Positions 31,803-41,514 of a stretch of 64,000 nucleotides of DNA are shown here, piece after piece. Every line of letters starts with the position of its first letter. Position 1 is the first letter of the stretch. Location of the stretch: contig CAZVLU010000010.1 of NCBI GenBank assembly GCA_964628235.1, positions 17,026 to 81,025 of the forward strand. Reading direction: 5' to 3'. Position numbers and translations under genes: made by a program. Below the pieces are notes generated by a model. The model saw nothing but the letters and a program-made list of their open reading frames with translations, was not told the DNA's origin and ran no database searches. Source of the stretch: CAMAVH01 sp964628235 (GTDB lineage Bacteria > Pseudomonadota > Alphaproteobacteria > SMXQ01).

Positions 31803-34452
31803 TCAAGTCTTATCAAAGCGGAAGGCCAAGAGACGAAGCGCATTCAAGGTAACGATCACGGTCGCACCCGTGTCGGCCATGATAGCGACCCACATTCCCG
31901 TCATGCCGAGAACAGTGGTGACGAGGAATATCGCCTTGGAGCCCAGCGCCAAAGCCACATTGACGTGAACATTCGAGAGCGTCGCGCGCGACAGCTTGAC
32001 CAATTCGGCAACGCCCATCACGCGGTTGTTCAGCAAAGCGGCGTCGGCTGTTTCAAGGGCGACGTCGGTACCGCCGCCCATGGCGATGCCGACTTCAGCC
32101 GCAGCCAACGCGGGGGCATCGTTTATGCCATCGCCGACCTTGCCGACGGGGCCATATCCCTCACCATTCAGCTCCTTTACGATGCGCGCCTTATCCTCGG
32201 GCAGCAATTCCGCCCGCGCCTCGATACCAAGCTCGCGCGCGATGGCTTCGGCCGCACGCTTATTGTCGCCAGTCAGCATCACGCCTTTCACCCCGAGTTG
32301 GGCAAGGGCCTTCAAACCCTGTTTGGCGTCTTCGCGGGGCTCGTCGCGCAAAGCGATAAGTCCGAGCGCCGAGTTTCCCTCAACCAAAACGGCGACGGTT
32401 TTGCCTTCACCTTCAAGCTGAACGGTGACGGCGGCGATATGATCGTCGTATGCGCCCCGCTCCGAGGCGCTACGCGGACTTCCTAGAAATAGGCTACGCC
32501 CGGCAACGATGCCGGTCAGGCCATGCCCTCCCAGCGCTTTCACCTCGGTGGCGTTGCCGTCGGCCAAGCCGTCAACGCGCGCGCGCGCCAAAATCGCTTT
32601 AGCGATCGGATGGTTGGAGCCGCCTTCCAAGGCGGCAGCCAGACTCAGCGTTTCCTCAGTCGAAGCCTTGAGAGGAATGATGTCGGTGATCCGCGGATTG
32701 CCCTCGGTGAGCGTCCCGGTCTTATCGAAGGCGATGGTCCTCAAGCGGCCGACGGCTTCCAGCACGGCGCCGCCCTTGATCAACAGGCCTCGACGCGCGC
32801 CGACAGCCAAGCCAGCGGCAATCGCGGCAGGCGTCGAGATCACCAATGCGCAGGGGCAAGCGATCAACAGCAAAGCCAAGGCCCGGTAAATCCATTCGCC
32901 CCACGATTGGCCAAAAGCGAGAGGCGGGACCACCGCAATGAGGATGGCGACTCCGACCACGAACGGCATATACAGCCGCGCGAAGCGGTCGATAAAGCGC
33001 TCGACGGGAGCTTTCGATTCCTGCGCCTCCTCGACGAGCCGCAAAATCCGCGAGATCGTATTGTCGGCTGCGGCCTTCGTCACCGTGACTTTGATTGCCG
33101 CAGTTTGGTTTATCGTGCCGGCGAACACGTCGTCACCGACGTCTTTCGACCGAGGCACCGATTCGCCGGTAATGGGCGCTTCATTAATATCGGAGCGCCC
33201 TTCGAGAACTTTACCGTCACAGGGAACGCGGTCGCCAGGGCGGACCATGACAACCTGCCCAGGCCTCAATATATCCGACGAAACCTCTCGAAAGGCGCCG
33301 TCGACAGCCACAAGCGCCGTCTTTGGCGTCAAATCCCCGAGAGCGGCAATGCTCTTGCGGGCGCGCATCGTCGCAACGCCTTCGAGCAACTCGCCGACGC
33401 TGAAAAGGAACACGACGACGGCGGCCTCGCCCGCAGCGTTAATGGCTAAAGCGCCGATGGCGGCAATCGTCATCAGAAGCTCGATGGTGAAAATCGAACC
33501 CGACGATGCCGCTGACCAAGCGCGGCGCGCCACCGGCACGAGCCCCACTAGCGTAGCGGCGACGAAAGGCCAAGGACCAAGAGCCGGGATAAAAACGTCA
33601 GCGGCAAAAGCGCCGCCGAGCAACACGCCGGCGACTAAAACCAGACGCGCTTTTGATGTTTGCCACCAAGCGCGGCCGTTAAGCGCCTCGCTCCTGCCAT
33701 GGTCGTGGCCGTGCCCATCACCTTGACGATTCCCCGATGCCGCCTCAGCAACCTTGTAGCCGAGTTTGCGGATGGCTTCCGTCGCCATATGGGGCGCGAA
33801 AGAATCGCTGTTCGGCATGACGGAGACGGTGCCGCCTCCGACATTCACGGTCGTCGATCCGACTCCGGGAATGCGCTTCAACGCGTTCTCGATCTTGATC
33901 GCGCAGCTCGGACAATCCATCCCTTCGACATTGAAACGGACGCTTTGCAAAGCGGCGGCGACAGGCTGATGATCATGCGCATGGTCGCTATGATCGTGGC
34001 CANNNNNNNNNNNNNNNNNNNNNNNNNNNNNNNNNNNNNNNNNNNNNNNNNNNNNNNNNNNNNNNNNNNNNNNNNNNNNNNNNNNNNNNNNNNNNNNNNN
34101 NNGCGTGATCGTGGCCAGCGTGATCGTGGCCAGCGTGATCGTGGCCAGCGTGATCGTGGCCAGCGTGATCGTCAACGACCGATACGGGCGTGGCTTCAAC
34201 AAGCGCCGGCGGATTTTTAAGGCTCGCTTTGAAACCGAGCTTGCGGATGGCGACGGCGGCCGTCTCTGGCGAGAAATCACTGTTGTTCGGCACCACGGCG
34301 ACGGTACCGGCGCCCACATTGACCGAGGTCCTTTCGATCCCAGGAATGCGCTTCAGGGCGTTCTCGATCTTGATCGCGCAGCTCGGACAATCCATCCCTT
34401 CGACATTGAAGCGGACAGGCGGCAAAGCAGGTGCGTTACTGGAAGCCGACAT
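31803..34452 (-). CDS. ZntA/CadA-type Zn/Cd/Pb P1B ATPase with two HMA domains (interrupted by assembly gap)
   Basis: Exports divalent soft metals. The N terminus has two near-identical HMA domains, each with GMDCPSCAIKIENALKR, separated by a His-rich Gly-His-Asp-His-Ala repeat that contains a 100-N assembly gap (34003-34102). A second His-rich stretch (GHGHDHG) precedes the first TM helix. The core has TGES, CPC in ACPCALVIS, DKTGTLT and SNHP. Lys and the DTG of IMADTGATV in the last helices mark the Zn/Cd/Pb subgroup. The frames on the two sides of the N run differ only because 100 is not a multiple of three, so this is one gene. AGGGGAAA precedes the ATG at 34452. A MerR-type promoter lies upstream. 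Confidence 0.9.
33988..34172. repeat. 15-bp tandem repeat broken by the assembly gap
   Basis: Four exact copies of GCGTGATCGTGGCCA run from 34103 to 34162, followed by a partial copy. A diverged copy ends at 34002 on the other side of the N run. The phase on both sides matches, so the missing length should be a multiple of 15 bases, possibly zero. On the minus strand each unit encodes Gly-His-Asp-His-Ala. Confidence 0.9.
34003..34102. other. Assembly gap (100 N)
   Basis: Exactly 100 undetermined bases, the usual placeholder for a gap of unknown size, inside the tandem repeat of the ATPase gene. The true length is not known. Confidence 0.98.
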
Positions 34453-34487
34453 AAACTTTCCCCTTGAGACCGATGAGAAGCAGGCCC

Positions 34488-34518
34488 AAGATAGAAGCTA
34501 TAGTTACTAGAGCTTCAA
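34488..34518 (-). promoter_or_regulatory. MerR-type promoter of the metal operon
   Basis: On the minus strand TTGAAG (-35) and TATCTT (-10) are 19 bases apart, the over-long spacing of MerR-controlled promoters. GAAGCT and AGCTTC (34494-34499 and 34511-34516) form a dyad over the spacer. It sits between the ATPase gene and the divergent MerR-family regulator gene. Confidence 0.9.
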
Positions 34519-34528
34519 GGCAAAACGC

Positions 34529-34969
34529 ATGGCTACAGAAATAAGCAATATCAAAGAGTTAACGATTGGCGACTTGGCCAAGGCGACAGGCTGCAAGATA
34601 GAGACGATCCGTTATTACGAGCATATCGGAATGCTGACGCGCCCTCCCCGCACGGCTGGCAACCAGCGTCGCTATTCGCAGGAGGCCGCGACTGCGCTCC
34701 GCTTCATCCGTCATGCGCGCGACCTCGGGTTTTCACAGGAGGATGTTCGCCAGTTTTTGGCTTTAAGCGACCGCAAAGATGCCCCTTGCGTGGAGGCCGA
34801 CGAAATCGCTCGCCGAAACTTGACTCAAGTCCGTCGTAAAATCGCAATGCTCAAGGGCATGGAGCGCGAGTTAGTCCGCATGACGACAAACTGCGATCAC
34901 GGAACAATTGCCGAATGCCGAGTCATCGAAACGCTTGGCGATCATGGAAAATGCCATGGCGATCATTGA
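34529..34969 (+). CDS. MerR-family divalent-metal regulator (CadR/PbrR/ZntR-like)
   Basis: A 146-residue activator with the MerR winged helix (LTIGDLAKATGCKIETIRYYE) and a dimerisation helix. Cys87 is in the position that is Ser in copper sensors, and Cys122 and Cys130 form the second part of the metal site (CDHGTIAEC). With a ten-residue N-terminal extension these match Cys77, Cys112 and Cys120 in usual numbering, indicating Zn, Cd or Pb sensing rather than Cu(I). The C terminus is His-rich (GKCHGDH), as in CadR. It is divergent from the ATPase gene over a 19-bp-spacer promoter. Confidence 0.9.
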   Translation: MATEISNIKELTIGDLAKATGCKIETIRYYEHIGMLTRPPRTAGNQRRYSQEAATALRFIRHARDLGFSQEDVRQFLALSDRKDAPCVEADEIARRNLTQVRRKIAMLKGMERELVRMTTNCDHGTIAECRVIETLGDHGKCHGDH

Positions 34970-35161
34970 GTGATCGCTTGAGGAGATATGCCCGCAAGCC
35001 ATTGTTTAAAGACGCGCGCCGCATTCCAAGGCTAGCGAGAGGAGTGACGATGCGCATCCAGCGCGCGCAGAGTCGGCATTGGGCAGGACGCTGAATTTTC
35101 TATTCAGTTGCGATGTTCGCGAATGAAAATTCATTATCAAAGCGATTTCGCCGCACTCCGT

Positions 35162-37255
35162 CTATTTTGACCAGGGCCGCTCGCCGCGCCGCTCGCGCAC
35201 GTTGGCGACTTCGATGCCGTCCGGCGCGAGCCAGAGCGCATGCGCGCCGTCCGCCAACAGCCGGCGGCGATCGAGCAAGATCGCGGGACCTTTGCAACGC
35301 GCCGGCCAAAGCGCACCCCAACTCACCACCACATCCGCTGTGGCGCAGTCCTCGGCGAGCGCCGCATCATCGCGCAGCAAGGCGACCATCCGCCCTTGCG
35401 CCTGATAGACGCAGCCGAGCGCGTCGCAGCGCAAGGATGGGGCATCGGCGCTGGCACTGAAGCCGGCGCTGCGCCGCCGCCAGACATCGCGCAGAAAATT
35501 CTGCCCGGACGGGCCGGCGAAGAGCAGTTCGCCATCCGGCCCGCGCGCCGCGAACAGCCCCGCATCGGCGGCGACGATCAGATCGGGCGGCTTGACCGTG
35601 CCGAGCGTGGCGAGGCCGAGCAAAATCGCGGCGAGGCCGCCATAGCGCCAGCGCCGCCGCCACAAACACAGCCACAGACCGCCGAGCGTGACCAGCGCCA
35701 AGCCGCCTTGCGGCAAGGACGGCAGCAGCAGCACGGCGTCGGGCCAGGACGCGACCTCGCGCGCGACGAAGATGATCGCCTCGACGCCCCAGCTCATCGG
35801 CAGCAATGCGAAGCGCTCGAGGCCGAACGGCATCAGCAGATAGACCAGCAGCGACCAGGGCATGATCCAGATCGCCGTCAAGGGCACGGCGATCAAGTTC
35901 GCGGCCAATTGATAGACCGCCAGCCGGTTGAAGTGAAAGGCGGCGAAGGGCGCCGTGGCCAAGCCCGCGATGAGACTGGTGGCGACGATGCCGCCGGCAT
36001 AGAGCGCCAGGCGGCGCAAGCTGCCGCCTTCGGCCCGCTGGCGACGGGCCCAGGCGCGCGACGCTTCATAGGCGGCGATCAGCGCGATGACCGCGGCGAA
36101 GGACATCTGGAAGCTGGCGCCGAGCAGGCTTTCGGGCATGACCAGCAGCAGCGCCAGCCCCGCCGCCATGACGAGGCGCAGCGAAATCGCCGTGCGGTCG
36201 AGCATGATGGCGATCAGCACCACGGCCGTCATCAGGAAGGAGCGCAGCGTCGGCAGGCTGGCACCCGTGATGAGCGTATAAGCGAAGATGCCGATGATGG
36301 TGAGAGCCGCCGCCCATTTCTTGGTCGGCCAATAGAGCGCCAACGGACCCATGGCGGCGAACAGCAAGCGCAAGCTGACGAACAGCGCGCCGGCGACGAG
36401 GGCGACATTGAATCCGGAGATGGCGAGCAGATGCGCCAGGCCGGCATCGCGCATGGCGTCCATCACCTCGCGCGGAATCGCCGCCTGCTCGCCGTGCAAC
36501 AAAGCAGCCGTCATCGCGCCAATAGCGTCGCCTTTATTATCTTGCGGCAGAACTGCCATGACCTGCGCATGAATCGCGAGACGCAAGGCGGCAATGCTAT
36601 CGCGCCATCCCGTAAACAGCCCCGCTTCGACGGGTGTTGCGTCCAGCACCGTCAGACGGCCAAAGGCATAGCCGACCGCGCCGATGCGCTCGAAATAAGC
36701 CTGGCGGCCGAAATCATGCGCCCCCGGCATGGCCGGCGGCGTCGGCGGCAGCAGCATGGCGCGCGCCCGCACCAGCGCGCCGATCGGCGGCAGGGAATCG
36801 TTGCGCGACAGCCGCAAGCGGACCCGCTCGGGCGTCGCCTCGACGCTGAGCCGCGCGATGCGCGGCTGCTCCAGCAGGATGCGGCCGCCGGCCTCGCCCG
36901 GCTCGGCAGCGACGACGCGGCCCTCGACCGCCACCGGCCCCAGTTCGCGCGTCAGGATCGGCGCCGCCACGGCGAGGCTGCGCAGCTTCGCCGCGGCGAA
37001 GCCGACGCCGCCCGCCGCGATGGCGACGGCGAGCAAAGCCCATGCGACATGGCGGCGCAGCGCCCAGGCGACGAGACTGGCCAGCCCGATCACGGCCAGG
37101 GCGGGCCACAGGGCCGGCTCCGTCGGCAGGGCGTAATAGAGGGCAATGCCGCCAGCGACCATGACCGGCAGCCACAGCAGCCAACGGTCGCGTTCCGCGC
37201 TCGCCGTTTCTGCGAGGCGGACCCAAAGGCGCGACAGGGATGCCCCGGTTTCCAT
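35162..37255 (-). CDS. comEC: ComEC/Rec2-family DNA-uptake channel protein
   Basis: A 697-residue polytopic membrane protein. It has an N-terminal DUF4131-like region with two or three TM segments and a soluble OB-like part, then the Competence domain (HLLAISGFNVALVAG, TGASLPTLRSF) with multiple TM helices. The C-terminal 150 residues replace the metallo-beta-lactamase domain seen in Gram-positive ComEC and lack its HxHxDH motif, as in many alphaproteobacteria. ComEC carries single-stranded DNA across the inner membrane in natural transformation; no other competence genes are in the window. It diverges from gltX. Confidence 0.92.
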   Translation of the reverse strand: METGASLSRLWVRLAETASAERDRWLLWLPVMVAGGIALYYALPTEPALWPALAVIGLASLVAWALRRHVAWALLAVAIAAGGVGFAAAKLRSLAVAAPILTRELGPVAVEGRVVAAEPGEAGGRILLEQPRIARLSVEATPERVRLRLSRNDSLPPIGALVRARAMLLPPTPPAMPGAHDFGRQAYFERIGAVGYAFGRLTVLDATPVEAGLFTGWRDSIAALRLAIHAQVMAVLPQDNKGDAIGAMTAALLHGEQAAIPREVMDAMRDAGLAHLLAISGFNVALVAGALFVSLRLLFAAMGPLALYWPTKKWAAALTIIGIFAYTLITGASLPTLRSFLMTAVVLIAIMLDRTAISLRLVMAAGLALLLVMPESLLGASFQMSFAAVIALIAAYEASRAWARRQRAEGGSLRRLALYAGGIVATSLIAGLATAPFAAFHFNRLAVYQLAANLIAVPLTAIWIMPWSLLVYLLMPFGLERFALLPMSWGVEAIIFVAREVASWPDAVLLLPSLPQGGLALVTLGGLWLCLWRRRWRYGGLAAILLGLATLGTVKPPDLIVAADAGLFAARGPDGELLFAGPSGQNFLRDVWRRRSAGFSASADAPSLRCDALGCVYQAQGRMVALLRDDAALAEDCATADVVVSWGALWPARCKGPAILLDRRRLLADGAHALWLAPDGIEVANVRERRGERPWSK

Positions 37256-37354
37256 GCGACGGCTGGGTGTTGCGGGAGATGCCGATATGCTACAGAGAGC
37301 GCCCTAAAGCGGCCAGCCCCGGCCACGCCTTATCCCCAGCTTTCGAGCTTCCAT

Positions 37355-38755
37355 ATGAACGTCGTCACGCGCTTCGCTCCCTCGCCCACCGGCTATCTGC
37401 ATATCGGCGGCGCGCGCACGGCCCTGTTCAACTGGCTGTTCGCCCGCCACCACGGCGGCAAATATCTGCTGCGCATCGAGGACACCGACCGCGCCCGCTC
37501 GACCCAGGGGGCCATCGACGCGATTTTGGACGGCCTATCCTGGCTGGGGCTCGATTGGGACGGCGACGTGATCTACCAATTCGCCCGCGCCGGCCGCCAT
37601 GCCGAGGTCGCGCACAAGCTGCTCGCCGAGGGCAAGGCCTACAAATGCTTCGCCACAGCCGAAGAACTGACCGAGATGCGCGAGAAGGCCCGCGCCGAAG
37701 GCAAGCCGCTGCGCTACGACGGCCGCTGGCGCGACCGCGATCCCTCCGAGGCGCCCGCCGATGCGCCCTTCGTGGTGCGCTTGAAAGCCCCGACCGAAGG
37801 CGAGACGGTGATCGCCGACCATGTGCAAGGCGAGGTGCGCGTCGCCAACGCCCAGCTCGACGACATGGTGCTGCTGCGCAGCGACGGCACGCCGACCTAC
37901 ATGCTGGCCGTGGTGGTCGACGATCACGACATGGCGGTGACGCATGTGATTCGCGGCGACGACCATCTGACCAACGCCTTCCGCCAGACGCAGCTTTACC
38001 AAGCCGCCGGCTGGGGCACGCCCGAGTTCGCCCATATCCCGCTGATTCATGGACCCGACGGCGCCAAGCTGTCGAAGCGCCACGGCGCGCTCGGCGCCGA
38101 GGCTTACCGCGACATGGGCTATCTGCCCGAGGCGCTGAGCAATTATCTGCTGCGGCTCGGCTGGAGCCATGGCGACGACGAGACGATCTCGCGCGAACAA
38201 GCCATCGAATGGTTCAACCTGGAATCGGTCGGCCGCTCGCCGGCGCGCTTCGACTTCGCCAAGCTGGGCAATCTCAACGGCCAATATCTCAAGCAGGCCG
38301 ACGACGCGCGGCTCGCCGAACTGACCGCGCCGCTGTTGGCGAAGTCGCTGGGCCGCGCGCTCGCCGCCGAGGAGACCGCCCTGCTGGCGCGCGCCATGCC
38401 CGGCATGAAGGAACGCGCCAAGACGCTGGTCGAACTGGCCGACGGTGCCGCTTTCTTCTTCGCCCCGCGCCCGCTGGCGATGACCGACAAAGCGGCCAAA
38501 ATCCTCAGCGACGACGCCAAAGTCCGCCTCGCCAAACTCAAAGCCGCGCTCGAGGCCCTGCCCGACTGGGACGCCGCCGCCATCGAGGCCGCCGTGCGCG
38601 CCCTGGCCGAGGCTGAAGAGGCCAAATTGGGCGATATCGCCCAGCCGCTGCGCGCCGCCCTGACAGGTTCCAACGTCTCGCCGCCGATCTTCGAGGTGCT
38701 GGCCCTGCTCGGCCGCGACGAAGGCCTCGGCCGGATTGGCGACGCGGTCGCCTAA
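37355..38755 (+). CDS. gltX: Glutamyl-tRNA synthetase
   Basis: Charges tRNA-Glu (and possibly tRNA-Gln, in species using the amidotransferase route). The 466-residue class I enzyme has the HIGH-type motif in PTGYLHIGGA and KMSKS-type motif KLSKRHG. The ATG at 37355 is chosen because it starts the conserved MNVVTRFAPSPTG. The frame stays open for a further 705 codons upstream, but that stretch is antisense to comEC and not gene-like. A terminator follows. Confidence 0.97.
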   Translation: MNVVTRFAPSPTGYLHIGGARTALFNWLFARHHGGKYLLRIEDTDRARSTQGAIDAILDGLSWLGLDWDGDVIYQFARAGRHAEVAHKLLAEGKAYKCFATAEELTEMREKARAEGKPLRYDGRWRDRDPSEAPADAPFVVRLKAPTEGETVIADHVQGEVRVANAQLDDMVLLRSDGTPTYMLAVVVDDHDMAVTHVIRGDDHLTNAFRQTQLYQAAGWGTPEFAHIPLIHGPDGAKLSKRHGALGAEAYRDMGYLPEALSNYLLRLGWSHGDDETISREQAIEWFNLESVGRSPARFDFAKLGNLNGQYLKQADDARLAELTAPLLAKSLGRALAAEETALLARAMPGMKERAKTLVELADGAAFFFAPRPLAMTDKAAKILSDDAKVRLAKLKAALEALPDWDAAAIEAAVRALAEAEEAKLGDIAQPLRAALTGSNVSPPIFEVLALLGRDEGLGRIGDAVA

Positions 38756-38783
38756 AAAGTCAGCGCTGACGCCAAATCTATCG

Positions 38784-38813
38784 GGAAAGCCGCAGAATTC
38801 CTCGGCTTTTTCC
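38784..38813 (+). terminator. Rho-independent terminator after gltX
   Basis: Stem AAAGCCG/CGGCTTT around a ten-base loop containing GAATTC, followed by a run of T. It lies 29 bases after the gltX stop. Confidence 0.65.
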
Positions 38814-38971
38814 GATACTCGCGAATTGCGGCGGGCGCGAAAGCCCGATATTCTGGCGATATCCCGTTCAGATCAGAACAGGCTGTCCGCGCCGCCGTCG
38901 CAGCGCGCTGAGCCTATCCTGACCACGCCGCCACAGTTGAACGACCAGTCCCCTACACCGAGGAAGTAACG

Positions 38972-40279
<1,308 letters not shown>

Positions 40280-40355
40280 GGCGTCGGCGCGACAGCGAGC
40301 GGCGCGCCGATTGAGAGAAACTGCAGCCGAACGAGGGTCTGGGAGGCCCACTGGT

Positions 40356-40580
40356 ATGGCGAAATTTCTAAAGAGCGGCCCTGAGGGCCTCATCCGGCAA
40401 GAGAACAAAGCGGCCAGCAAATCGGCGCCGCCATACGGCGAGTCGGCGACCACGGTCCGCCTCATTCGCCTGACCCGACCGGCGAACGACAATGTCGCGC
40501 CGCTCGCCACGCGCTTGCGATGGTCCCTGCCCCTCATTCTGATGGCCCTCGTCGCGCTGGCTTGGCACATGATCGGCTGA
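40356..40580 (+). CDS. Small hypothetical membrane protein
   Basis: A possible 74-residue protein, not recognised. The first 50 residues are polar and basic (LIRLTRPANDN is the most distinctive stretch). The C terminus is one hydrophobic segment (LPLILMALVALAWHMI). The ATG at 40356 is preceded by GGGAGG at ten bases; an earlier in-frame start at 40311 exists. It sits 76 bases after gltA and directly before a strong terminator, which supports it as the last gene of that transcript. Coding status rests on the terminator, the ribosome-binding site and the tail anchor. Confidence 0.5.
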   Translation: MAKFLKSGPEGLIRQENKAASKSAPPYGESATTVRLIRLTRPANDNVAPLATRLRWSLPLILMALVALAWHMIG

Positions 40581-40613
40581 CGCCGCGACGAGAGCGAACG
40601 AGACGCATAAGTC

Positions 40614-40646
40614 AAACGGGCGGCGCTTATAAGCGCCGCCCGTTTT
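40614..40646. terminator. Strong bidirectional terminator
   Basis: Near-perfect hairpin with arms ACGGGCGGCGCTT and AAGCGCCGCCCGT followed by TTTTT on the plus strand and TTT on the minus strand. It ends the gltA-side transcript and also lies 30 bases beyond the end of the VOC/TctC operon. Confidence 0.9.
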
Positions 40647-40676
40647 TCTTGCGTCATCGCTATTCAATGATCGTCT

Positions 40677-41489
40677 TTATTCGTCGGTGACGTCGATCCA
40701 AGTGCCGTCCGGATCGGTCATCTGATATTTGCCGGTCGCGCTGCGCTTGAATAGATCGGCGCGCACGTCCGACTCGGTGCTGCCGCCGAGCGGCACGCCG
40801 GCAAGATAAGGGTTCATGCCCCCGACCCGTTTGGCGTCGGCTTGAAAAGCATCGAGGCTTTCGACCTTGAATCCGATATGGTCGGGCCCAGGCCGCTTGA
40901 TCGACATGCCTTCGAAAATATCGATCGACCAAGGCAGGATCGACAGCGTCACGCGGCCATCGGTCAGATGATATCCGCCCATCTCGCAGGTCTTGTTGAC
41001 TGGCTGCAACTCGAACACGTCGGCGTAGAAATCGGCGCATTTCTCGGCGTTGACCGTGCGCAGCGCAAATTTGTTGAGATAGCGGTTCTGCGCCCAGCCC
41101 TGCTCGGCAATGTCGGCATAAACGTCGAGACGGGTGTCTTCCTTCTTCTGCGCCATATCGAAGACGTTGCCATCCGGATCGTGGCCGCTATAGGCCGCGA
41201 AGGGCCGCGTCGAGGGCCGCTTGACCATGTTGGCCGACGGATGCTTGGCCTTCATGCGGGCCAACACTTTGTCGCAGTCGTCGACCACGACGCCGAAATG
41301 ATCCAGCCCGCCGGTATAGCCATCACGCCGCGGCAGAATATTGAGGCCGACATAGCCGTCGCCGATCGAGATCGAATTGGCCGGCCGGGATTTGGCCGAC
41401 GTCTTCAGCCCGAACACCGCCTCGTAGAATTTGCCGAGCGTCGGATATTGATGGCTGATCATCGCCATGTGGTTGATCTGAGCGAACAT
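40677..41489 (-). CDS. Two-domain VOC-superfamily protein, paralogue 1
   Basis: A 270-residue protein made of two VOC (glyoxalase/extradiol dioxygenase fold) domains, about residues 3-115 and 135-270. The N-terminal domain has His7 (INH), His64 (LDHFG) and Asp111 (GNVFD), a possible 2-His-1-carboxylate metal site. In the C-terminal domain the matching positions are Lys140, His204 and Asp266, so the first ligand is lost. GAGGAAA precedes the ATG. It is the last gene of a six-gene minus-strand operon and lies 25 bases after a TctC-type gene. Ring cleavage or a glyoxalase-like reaction is possible; no substrate can be named. Confidence 0.85.
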   Translation of the reverse strand: MFAQINHMAMISHQYPTLGKFYEAVFGLKTSAKSRPANSISIGDGYVGLNILPRRDGYTGGLDHFGVVVDDCDKVLARMKAKHPSANMVKRPSTRPFAAYSGHDPDGNVFDMAQKKEDTRLDVYADIAEQGWAQNRYLNKFALRTVNAEKCADFYADVFELQPVNKTCEMGGYHLTDGRVTLSILPWSIDIFEGMSIKRPGPDHIGFKVESLDAFQADAKRVGGMNPYLAGVPLGGSTESDVRADLFKRSATGKYQMTDPDGTWIDVTDE

Positions 41490-41514
41490 AAATTTTCCTC
41501 GAACTGACTAGACC

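Noticed and set aside
33988..34172. CRISPR-like short repeat array
   Set aside because: The units are contiguous 15-bp tandem repeats with no spacers, and they encode a His-rich linker in frame with the ATPase.
31803..34319. Frameshifted or split ATPase pseudogene
   Set aside because: The apparent frame change lies exactly at a 100-N placeholder; repeat phase and flanking frames agree with an intact gene.
35240..37354. A 705-codon open extension upstream of and in frame with gltX
   Set aside because: It is antisense to comEC, composed of Arg/Gln/His/Ala-rich sequence typical of shadow frames in high-G+C DNA, and the conserved GltX N terminus starts at 37355.
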